From assembly GCF_003966915.1 (NCBI RefSeq), contig NZ_AP018150.1, positions 1,488,001 through 1,552,000 on the forward strand: a DNA stretch of 64,000 nucleotides, given 5' to 3'. This document shows positions 57,264-64,000 of the stretch, one piece after another. The position numbers and the translations under genes are program-made. The stretch comes from Mycoavidus cysteinexigens. GTDB taxonomy: Bacteria > Pseudomonadota > Gammaproteobacteria > Burkholderiales > Burkholderiaceae. Numbering within the stretch: position 1 is the stretch's first letter; each line of letters opens with the position of its first letter. The notes under the pieces were generated by a model. It worked only from the letters and a program-made list of their open reading frames with translations. It searched no databases and was not told the DNA's origin.

Positions 57264-57301
57264 AGAGAAAGGCGCGCTGTTTTGCAACGCGTCATTTCTC
57301 T
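57264..57301. terminator. Weak hairpin after fabI
   Basis: Seven pairs (agagaaa/tttctct), an internal loop and four CG-rich pairs lie between convergent fabI and the WD40 gene. There is no T run; terminator function is a guess. Confidence 0.35.
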
Positions 57302-57387
57302 ATAAACTGTGAAGGGTTTATGCCATCCGATATGCTAGAGTTTAGAAATTAGTATTCACCTGATACACATATCAATTTGTGGGGGGA

Positions 57388-60240
57388 TTACCAAAGGTCT
57401 CCTTCTGATACAGGGTACTCCCCTTCTGACACAGGATAGGCCCCTTCTAATACAGGATACTCTCCTTCTGATACAGAATGCTCTTCATCTGATATAGAAG
57501 CAGAGGGGTCTTGAGCACCATATCCGATTAGTAATTTTTGGGCTGTGGAGCTTAAATTTCGAGCTCCCTCAATATATGCACGAGTGGCAGTTAACCTGGT
57601 TTGATGTGAAGTCCAGTGCAAAGAAACCTGGCAGCCCTGGTTATCGGTTTTTATAACTCGCCAAAAACGAATAGCCTGGTCTGGCCCACCGGTTATTAGA
57701 AAAACATTATCCTGAAAAGCGCTATCCTGGTCATTTTTCCACCAGCGTGCTGTCAAAGTTGCCGGTCCCACAAAGCCATCAATTTTTGCCAGGCGTTTAC
57801 CCGAAGCGGCTGACCACACACATACTGATTTATTCCAATCACTTGTAGCCAACCATTCACCATCCGGCGAAAAGGCCACATTTTTTATTCCATCAGCTTG
57901 CCGCATCGAGAAATCATAAATTTCTGCGGGCGGATTATCGCTTAATGACCAATGCCTAACCCAGTTATCGTCACAACCTATAGCGAGCTGTTGACTATCC
58001 GGTGAAAAGGCCAAATTCCAAAACGAAACGGGGTCACGTTCTTGACTAAATCCACCTACTTGAAAGGTGTGCGGAGCAGATAGACTCTTTTTGTTGAACG
58101 GCAGCGGCCACAGTTTCAAGACAAAATCACCCGCACCCGCGGCGAGCCACTTTCCATCCTCCGAAAATGCTACGCTATAGACTGTTCCGTAATGATGCGG
58201 CATTTTTGTCAGCTCGCGAACAAACTCAGGCGGATAGGTTTGCAGCGACCATAGCCTAACAGTTTTGTCTGCACTAGCAGAGACAAGCCACCGCCCATCT
58301 GGAGAAAATGCCAGATCCTCTACAGCTTTGGCATGCCCTCTCAAGGGATAATAAGAGAACTCACCCTCCAAGGCGCTTAAATTCCATAAGTTAATCGCAT
58401 GACCATCAACCGCGCCAAGCCAGCGGCTATCTCTGGAAAATGCTAAATTTGAAAATGTTCCACTTTTCTCCAACTGATTAAGCACTTTCATTTTCAACGT
58501 CTTCTCGAAAGTAGGCACCCCCATTTCCAACGACCACAAATTTATGGTTCTGTCGTGGTGGCTAGAAGCCAAACGACGCCCATCACGCGAAAATACTATA
58601 TTCTGTATCGAACCAGTATTCGCATGCCCAGCCGGAACGCGCCAACATAGGCGTGCATCAATTTCTACCGCCCATGGTTCGCTGCCTTTACCAGCATAAC
58701 TAATGTACTGATTAAAACCGTTAGAAAACGCTGTTACCCATTGGCTGCGTAAGGTAGGCATAACACTGTAGCTTGTAAAAGAATCAACATGCCATGTTTG
58801 CCAAGGCACAAAAGAAGTATTTTTTACCAGCCATAACTTAACAATATGTCTGTCACTTGAGAGTAACCAATCGCCATTTGGCGAAAATGACAAAGCCTTT
58901 ATTGAGTCAGTATGTCCTTTTAATTGATGCTGAAGTATAGGCTGGTCAATTTTGAGTGCCCATACTTCAATCTCAGGATGGTCTTTTTTATTCAAAGCTA
59001 ACCATTGGCCATCTGGAGAAAATGACACACTATTTAAGCTACCTTTTTCGCTAACCGCATATTGAAGCTTAAACAGTTCGTCTTCAAACAACCACAACTT
59101 AATCTCACTCTGATTGCTAGCGATAAGCCTATTCCCATCAGATGAGAAGGCGAGATAAAATACACCAAGGTAACTAGGCCATCCCTGCAGAGTCTGACAA
59201 AGGATTGGCGCATCTGTTTTTAGAGACCATAGCTCAATAGCCGAGTCGGTATGACTTAACGTCAGCCACCGACTATCTGGCGAGAAGGCAATTGGCAAGT
59301 AGTTGCCGCGTAAGTAGCCGCTGCGTTTGAATGTACGATGAAGCTGAGGTGAAGGGGTTGCATTAACCGACCATAAATTAATAGCATCATCCTTACCCGA
59401 AACAAACCACTTTTCATCTTGCGAGCGCGCTATAAAGTTATCGGTTTGTTCTGTTAATGCCTGCTGAAGCGATGTAGATTTAACCTGCTGCAACGCCCTA
59501 TCTTTGGCTGAAGCGAGGAGCGTTTCTCCAAAACACGCTTGATCCAAATTTGCACCCGCAAAATTGGCTTCTCGCAACCACGCGCCGCGCAAGTTTACCC
59601 GGCTTAAATCCGCTCCCTGGAATAGCGTAGAGTCAAATACTCCGTAACTTAAATCTGCTCCTGGCACTCGAATCCCTTGAAAGTTCTTTCCGCTCAATGA
59701 CACGCCAGCTTTCACTAATAGAGTCATCGCATTGGCTGCCTGAGTTTGCACTTCCTCGGTTTTTGAGCGTTCAATCCACATTAAAAGCCGCCACCGCAAA
59801 TCAGTCGTTTGTTGCACCTTCTCAGCAAGGAAATTAAGTACCTCTTGATCTTGTATCGAATGAAGCAGATTAAATAGAACCGGTATCTCTACTATCCGAT
59901 GGAATTCTGTGGATTTTTGCTCCCATAGCGCCCGAAATTGGTCAAAGACGAATTTTTTCACTTCGGGTATTTGGGCTAAGAAAATGGCGTGACGCTTTGA
60001 TGAAACTCTTTCTAATAAACAGGACAGCAGACTCAACCTCCATGCAGGAGAAGAGAGCACTTTCTTATTTTCAGTTAAATCTAGCAGCGCCTCACCGTAG
60101 CTAAGCCGCGTATCTGGATCCATCAAATCTTCAATCTTCTCCATTATGTCTTTGGGCAAAGGCAATAAAGAAGTAGGCTCTTTCTGTTGCCTGACAGGAG
60201 CGATGTAAGAACTCCCTGAACTCGAAATCTGTGAAAACAT
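57388..60240 (-). CDS. WD40 protein with F-box-like N-terminus and pentapeptide-like strip
   Basis: A 950-residue protein. Residues 24-45 (LLPLPKDIMEKIEDLMDPDT) resemble an F-box start. A helical segment up to about 175 matches the post-NACHT helical region of the 1462-residue protein (LNFLAEKVQQ with LDFLAERVKQ). The pentapeptide-like strip follows at 183-240 (RVPGADLSYGVFDS, WLREANFAGANL), nearly word for word as in that protein. About 13-14 divergent WD40 blades run to about 850. A shared C-terminal cap (SLHWTSHQTRL; compare QLDWTSWHKEL) follows, then a tail of four 7-residue repeats. No P-loop is present. No good ribosome site is seen before the ATG. Function is unknown; it is clearly a paralogue without NTPase. 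Confidence 0.85.
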   Translation of the reverse strand: MFSQISSSGSSYIAPVRQQKEPTSLLPLPKDIMEKIEDLMDPDTRLSYGEALLDLTENKKVLSSPAWRLSLLSCLLERVSSKRHAIFLAQIPEVKKFVFDQFRALWEQKSTEFHRIVEIPVLFNLLHSIQDQEVLNFLAEKVQQTTDLRWRLLMWIERSKTEEVQTQAANAMTLLVKAGVSLSGKNFQGIRVPGADLSYGVFDSTLFQGADLSRVNLRGAWLREANFAGANLDQACFGETLLASAKDRALQQVKSTSLQQALTEQTDNFIARSQDEKWFVSGKDDAINLWSVNATPSPQLHRTFKRSGYLRGNYLPIAFSPDSRWLTLSHTDSAIELWSLKTDAPILCQTLQGWPSYLGVFYLAFSSDGNRLIASNQSEIKLWLFEDELFKLQYAVSEKGSLNSVSFSPDGQWLALNKKDHPEIEVWALKIDQPILQHQLKGHTDSIKALSFSPNGDWLLSSDRHIVKLWLVKNTSFVPWQTWHVDSFTSYSVMPTLRSQWVTAFSNGFNQYISYAGKGSEPWAVEIDARLCWRVPAGHANTGSIQNIVFSRDGRRLASSHHDRTINLWSLEMGVPTFEKTLKMKVLNQLEKSGTFSNLAFSRDSRWLGAVDGHAINLWNLSALEGEFSYYPLRGHAKAVEDLAFSPDGRWLVSASADKTVRLWSLQTYPPEFVRELTKMPHHYGTVYSVAFSEDGKWLAAGAGDFVLKLWPLPFNKKSLSAPHTFQVGGFSQERDPVSFWNLAFSPDSQQLAIGCDDNWVRHWSLSDNPPAEIYDFSMRQADGIKNVAFSPDGEWLATSDWNKSVCVWSAASGKRLAKIDGFVGPATLTARWWKNDQDSAFQDNVFLITGGPDQAIRFWRVIKTDNQGCQVSLHWTSHQTRLTATRAYIEGARNLSSTAQKLLIGYGAQDPSASISDEEHSVSEGEYPVLEGAYPVSEGEYPVSEGDLW
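57391..57485 (-). repeat. 21-bp tandem repeats, C-terminal tail of the WD40 protein
   Basis: Four units of 21 bp encode (E/A)YPV(S/L)EG-type heptapeptides just before the stop. The DNA units differ at several positions. Such short in-frame repeats can change number without loss of frame. Confidence 0.8.
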
Positions 60241-60579
60241 GTCTTTTATATATGAGCACTTTCTATCGTAAACTCACACCCCGTTTAAAAAGCATAATCC
60301 GATCACTAACACTCATTCATTTTTTTGTCGCTGCGACTTGGCTGTTGCTCGGTCCTTCTTACAACGCTCAAAATTTTATATTTTTTATGGCGGCACTGGC
60401 TCTTCATCCGTGAATTGAAGAAGGCCTTGTTTAGGCTTTACCTTTTTCTTTCAAGTTATTTGGGTAACTTTAGGAAAAAAATCATGGTAAATCAAGAATA
60501 GATTCATCCCCAATTTACCTCGAATCACTGAATACCAGACCACACCTGGCTTAATTGATTTTTTTAATGGCTGAGCTCA
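60241..60579. other. Gene-free interval upstream of the WD40 gene
   Basis: No gene is supported. A 60-codon plus-strand frame (60231-60413) overlaps the WD40 start and looks accidental. The AT-rich left part probably carries the WD40 promoter. Confidence 0.4.
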
Positions 60580-61044
60580 CTAAACACCCAACCACGGCAA
60601 CCCTTGCCAGCGCCAACCATTAATTGTATTTCGATGGCCGTGACGATCTTTATCGCCTTCAAAGCCTTCGAGTATATCGAAAGCACGCGTGAACCCAGCT
60701 TGGGTAGCGGCTGCGGCTGCAAATTTTGAGCGGCCGGCGCTACGGCAGATCAAAAGCAATGGCGTTTCAAAAGTTGCCATTTCACTCAATTGATTAATAA
60801 AGGCCATATTGGGCGCACCCGTTGGGTAGCTTATCCATTCGAGATGACTATATTGATTAGCGTTAACGGCGGGCCGCCCTACCCAGTCAAGCTCAGCGCG
60901 GGTGCGTACATCAATCATGCGAGCTGCGCCATCCATTTTCAAGATTTCAAATGCTTCAGTAGGCGTCAGTGCGCCAGCATAGGGCAATCCGTGTTCCAGG
61001 CAACGCGTTTGGGCCTGGGTGTAAAGCTGCTCAAGTATGCTCAT
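60580..61044 (-). CDS. Rhodanese-domain protein
   Basis: A 154-residue single-domain rhodanese. The start MIDVRTRAELDWVGRP is typical, and the active-site loop CRSAGRS with catalytic Cys is in LLLICRSAGRSKFAA. Sulfur transfer is the family activity; the acceptor is unknown. Single gene, divergent from glnA by 400 bp. Confidence 0.9.
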   Translation of the reverse strand: MSILEQLYTQAQTRCLEHGLPYAGALTPTEAFEILKMDGAARMIDVRTRAELDWVGRPAVNANQYSHLEWISYPTGAPNMAFINQLSEMATFETPLLLICRSAGRSKFAAAAATQAGFTRAFDILEGFEGDKDRHGHRNTINGWRWQGLPWLGV

Positions 61045-61445
61045 TTAGAGTAGGTATAGATAAAAACTAAAATGTTATTTTATAGCAACGCCTGAGAATT
61101 AATTAAACATTTATCAACCTTAGGGTTATTGCTTTTTCTACGGCACGGTTTATAATAATGTCCTTCACTGATTTCAATTCTACCGGGTCTAAAATGGCCC
61201 TTCCTGGATCAAAGCAACTTCAGATTTTGTGTGTTTGGCTCGCTAAAATTCATGGACATGGTTGCTATGCATCGCCCTATCAGATGCGTTAAACCCATCC
61301 AGATTACTTTCTTATGGTGCAATCTTTTAACCAAGCCATACGTTTAGCTTACCTAAATCCTTACCTTTCCCGCGCTAAAACCCTATATGGGGTCGCCAGC
61401 GAAAGAAGTCAATGTTCAACTTGGGCAATTTAGCAGGAGTAGTTT
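61045..61445. promoter_or_regulatory. Long leader between rhodanese and glnA
   Basis: No gene is supported. The last bases hold the AGGAG ribosome site of glnA at about 61434. I looked for a sigma-54 (GG-N10-GC) promoter and found no convincing match; a TGG...TTGC-like string near 61257 has the wrong spacing. Confidence 0.35.
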
Positions 61446-62861
61446 ATGAGTAAAACCGTAGCCGATGTAATGCAACTTGTGAGTGAAGAAAACGTCAAGT
61501 TTATCGATTTTCGTTTTACCGATACGCGTGGCAAAGAACAGCACCTATCGGTACCGGCAACGGCGTTTGAAGCGGATAAATTCGAAAGCGGCCAGGCCTT
61601 CGATGGCTCTTCAATTGCGGGTTGGAAAGGGATTGAATCCTCCGACATGTTGCTCATCCCCGATCCCGACACAGCGTATATTGACCCTTTCTATGAAGAG
61701 CCAACCCTGGTTTTGACTTGTGATGTGGTTGAGCCCTCAGATGGCAAAGGTTATGAACGCGATCCGCGCTCCCTAGCCAAACGCGCGCAAGCTTACCTTA
61801 AGAGTACTGGCTTAGGCGACACCGCTTATTTTGGACCGGAACCCGAATTCTTTATTTTTGATTCCGTGCAATGGGGCGTTGATATGTCAGGCTCCTTTGT
61901 CAAAGTAAATTCAGAAGAAGCACCGTGGTCTTCAGGCAAAGAATATGAACATGGCAACACTGGTCACCGCCCCAATGTAAAAGGCGGCTACTTCCCAGTA
62001 GCACCAGTCGATACCTTTCAAGATATGCGCTCTGAAATGTGCCTATTGCTTGAACAGCTCGGCGTGCCAGTTGAAGTGCATCACCACGAAGTGGCAGGTG
62101 AAGGGCAAAATGAAATCGGCACAAAGTTTTCAACTTTGGTGCAACGGGCGGATTGGACTCAGATCCTAAAATATGTGGTGCACAATGTTGCGCACACTTA
62201 TGGCAAAACCGCTACCTTTATGCCTAAACCCATCGTCGGCGACAATGGTTCCGGCATGCATGTTCATCAATCGATCTGGAAAGATGGTCAAAACCTGTTT
62301 GCCGGCCATGGTTATGCGGGGCTATCCGAGTTTGCGCTGTATTACATTGGCGGCATTATCAAACATGCGCGGGCGCTGAATGCCATTACAAACCCAACAA
62401 CCAATTCGTACAAGCGCTTGGTACCCGGTTTTGAAGCACCCGTTAAACTCGCTTATTCAGCGCGTAACCGCTCTGCTTCAATTCGTATTCCGCATGTCTC
62501 AAGCCCGAAAGGCCGCCGGATTGAAACGCGTTTTCCAGATCCAATGGCTAATCCGTATTTGGCGTTTTCTGCGCTCTTAATGGCAGGGTTAGATGGTGTA
62601 CAAAACCGACTTCATCCAGGTGAAGCAGCAGACAAGAATCTTTATGATTTGCCGCCTGAAGAAGATAAGAAAATCCCAACCGTTTGCGCAAGTTTAGATG
62701 AAGCACTGCATCACCTCGATCAAGATCGTGAATTCTTAACTCGCGGCGGTGTTTTTACCGATAGCATGCTCGATGCCTACATTGAATTAAAAATGGCGGA
62801 GCTGACACGTTTCAGAATGACAACGCATCCAGTTGAATTCGATATGTATTACTCGCTATAA
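61446..62861 (+). CDS. glnA: Glutamine synthetase type I
   Basis: Makes glutamine from glutamate and ammonia with ATP; dodecameric enzyme, 471 residues. Signature [17 protein letters not shown] is near residue 55. Metal and ATP sites are [33 protein letters not shown] and NRSASIRIP. The adenylylated tyrosine motif NLYDLPPEE is present, so covalent control by GlnE is likely. Followed by a strong terminator. Confidence 0.97.
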   Translation: MSKTVADVMQLVSEENVKFIDFRFTDTRGKEQHLSVPATAFEADKFESGQAFDGSSIAGWKGIESSDMLLIPDPDTAYIDPFYEEPTLVLTCDVVEPSDGKGYERDPRSLAKRAQAYLKSTGLGDTAYFGPEPEFFIFDSVQWGVDMSGSFVKVNSEEAPWSSGKEYEHGNTGHRPNVKGGYFPVAPVDTFQDMRSEMCLLLEQLGVPVEVHHHEVAGEGQNEIGTKFSTLVQRADWTQILKYVVHNVAHTYGKTATFMPKPIVGDNGSGMHVHQSIWKDGQNLFAGHGYAGLSEFALYYIGGIIKHARALNAITNPTTNSYKRLVPGFEAPVKLAYSARNRSASIRIPHVSSPKGRRIETRFPDPMANPYLAFSALLMAGLDGVQNRLHPGEAADKNLYDLPPEEDKKIPTVCASLDEALHHLDQDREFLTRGGVFTDSMLDAYIELKMAELTRFRMTTHPVEFDMYYSL

Positions 62862-62882
62862 GCAGTAGGTCATAAGCTTAAG

Positions 62883-62912
62883 AAAAATGGGCAGCGCAGG
62901 CTGCCCATTTTT
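62883..62912 (+). terminator. Rho-independent terminator of glnA
   Basis: A perfect stem of 13 pairs (AAAAATGGGCAGC with its complement ending in TTTTT) and a four-base loop lie 21 bp after the stop. Confidence 0.92.
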
Positions 62913-62944
62913 ACTACAACGCTAAAACTAAAAAAACTGCCGTT

Positions 62945-62965
62945 AAGTGTTTTAAACACTTTTTT
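62945..62965 (+). terminator. Second, weaker hairpin after glnA
   Basis: aagtgttt/aaacactt palindrome followed by a run of T residues. It may act as a backup terminator before the transporter gene. Confidence 0.45.
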
Positions 62966-63070
62966 CTTACCGCTTACGCGTATTACGTCGAACCAAATAA
63001 GAAATATTGATAGATAGATCAATAACATCGAGACTATACTGATCTTCCATCGTGTAATAAGGCATTGATC

Positions 63071-64000
63071 ATGATTCCGCTCCCTCTGAATCGCTTGTCA
63101 CATCCGCGTGAACTCGTCCGGCAATTTACGCCTAATTGGTTTACCGCCACGATGGGTACGGGTATTGTTGCATTGGCGCTAGCGCGCTTCCCTTTTTCAG
63201 TCACTGGGGTTAAGGCAGCGGGTGAGGTGCTTTGGTTGATCAATATAGGTTTATTTATAGTGTGTAGCCTGTTATATGCGGCACGCTGGATATTTTTCTT
63301 TGATGGAGCCAAACGCATTTTTCAGCATAGCTCGATGGGAATGTTTTTTGGCGCGATCCCGATGGGGCTCGCGACCATCCTTAACGGTTTTTTGGTTTTT
63401 GGCACTGAACGATGGGGGCACATCGCGGTCGAAATTGCTACCCTCCTTTGGTGGCTGGATGCAGCGCTAGCTCTGCTCTGTGCCTGGCTAATTCCGTTTC
63501 TGATGTTTACCCGCCAAAACCACACCTTGCAAAACATGACAGCCATTTGGCTACTGCCGATTGTGGCGGCGGAAGTAACCGCTGCATCGGGTGGTTTGCT
63601 GCTGGGCTATTTGCCAGCGAATCCAACCTCTAGCTCTATTTTATTTTTCAGCTATGTGCTGTGGGGGACTTCGGTTTTGCCCGCTTTGGGGATACTCGCC
63701 ATTTTGTTTCTACGCATGGTGCTGCATAAATTGCCCGGCCGCGATATGGCTGTCTCAAGCTGGCTTTCAATTGGTCCGATCGGCACAGGTGCGCTCGGTC
63801 TGCTGCAACTGGGCGAACAAGCGCCGCGTATTCTGGTTGCACCCGAACTTGTTAGTGTCGGACAACTTGCCGAAAGTACTGGCATCATCGGCGCCTGTAT
63901 CTTATGGGGCTATGGTTTGTGGTGGTTGGTGCTCGCGATTTTGACCACCCTGCATTATATGCGGCAAGGATTACCTTTTAATATGGGATGGTGGGCGTTT
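63071..64000 (+). CDS. TDT-family transporter (TehA/Mae1/Ssu1-like), partial
   Basis: An open frame of 310 codons from ATG 63071 that runs off the window. It is strongly hydrophobic with eight or more membrane helices. FTPNWFTATMGTGIVALAL near the start, SMGMFFGAIPMGLATI and the GPIGTGALGLLQLGEQA segment are typical of the tellurite-resistance/dicarboxylate transporter family. The substrate (dicarboxylate, sulfite or other) is not predictable. The C-terminus is missing. Confidence 0.85.
   Translation, partial: MIPLPLNRLSHPRELVRQFTPNWFTATMGTGIVALALARFPFSVTGVKAAGEVLWLINIGLFIVCSLLYAARWIFFFDGAKRIFQHSSMGMFFGAIPMGLATILNGFLVFGTERWGHIAVEIATLLWWLDAALALLCAWLIPFLMFTRQNHTLQNMTAIWLLPIVAAEVTAASGGLLLGYLPANPTSSSILFFSYVLWGTSVLPALGILAILFLRMVLHKLPGRDMAVSSWLSIGPIGTGALGLLQLGEQAPRILVAPELVSVGQLAESTGIIGACILWGYGLWWLVLAILTTLHYMRQGLPFNMGWWAF

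Noticed and set aside
60231-60413. 60-codon hydrophobic plus-strand frame
   Set aside because: It overlaps the start of the WD40 gene, has no ribosome site and no family resemblance.
61050-61440. Sigma-54 promoter or NtrC sites before glnA
   Set aside because: No GG-N10-GC element with acceptable context was found; the nearest string has only eight bases between GG and GC.

Overview
The window looks like a chromosomal segment of a Burkholderiaceae-type betaproteobacterium. Housekeeping genes read like Burkholderia homologues (mutS, slyD, bamC-dapA, trpS next to a site-2 protease, potFGHI, yejABEF-fabI, glnA). The base composition is well below that of free-living Burkholderia, many insertion sequences are broken, and two large eukaryote-like WD40 proteins are present. 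This pattern suggests a host-restricted relative, for example of the Mycoavidus/Glomeribacter fungal endosymbionts. That placement is inference; no marker gene was compared.

Layout. 1-4.7 kb: five co-directional genes (ammonia-lyase, hotdog thioesterase, ketosynthase, hotdog dehydratase, ketoreductase) resembling part of an aryl-polyene-type pathway, cut by the window edge. 4.9-9.3 kb: a 1462-residue NACHT NTPase with a pentapeptide-like strip, 14-15 WD40 blades and an acidic tail. 9.6-9.8 kb: a transposase stump. 10-29.6 kb: core genes (amino-acid binding protein, HlyD-type adaptor, mutS, slyD, bamC, dapA, trpS, M50 protease, PHP phosphatase, mscL, pbpG, potFGHI, FMN reductase, GST). 29.8-32.6 kb: a GC-richer preT-preA pair in which preA is split by a 2-base insertion.

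33-46 kb is an accessory and decay zone. An IS4-type element sits inside an IS3-type element, which sits inside an IS110/IS1111-type relic. Further on, an IS256 element sits inside an IS21 element. For the IS4 and IS256 insertions, removing the element plus one 8-base target duplication restores the interrupted reading frame, so the order of events can be read directly. The zone also holds a truncated IS4 copy, a second IS110 gene, a 3' fragment of a tRNA-Ser gene, a membrane-anchored coiled-coil protein with a phage tail-fibre-like C-terminus, and an integrase stump. It ends at a tRNA-Ala/Glu/Asp cluster and a decayed RhuM-like gene.

46.7-64 kb returns to core genes (gltX, NlpC/P60 hydrolase, yejABEF, fabI, rhodanese, glnA, a TDT-type transporter). 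Inserted among them are an IS5 stump with a possible group II intron piece, an AT-rich lipoprotein gene, and a second WD40 protein (950 residues). The second WD40 protein shares the pentapeptide-like strip and a C-terminal cap with the NACHT protein, lacks the NTPase, and carries an F-box-like N-terminal motif. The two WD40 proteins are the best candidates for a little-described system; host-directed effectors or STAND-type sensors are both possible.
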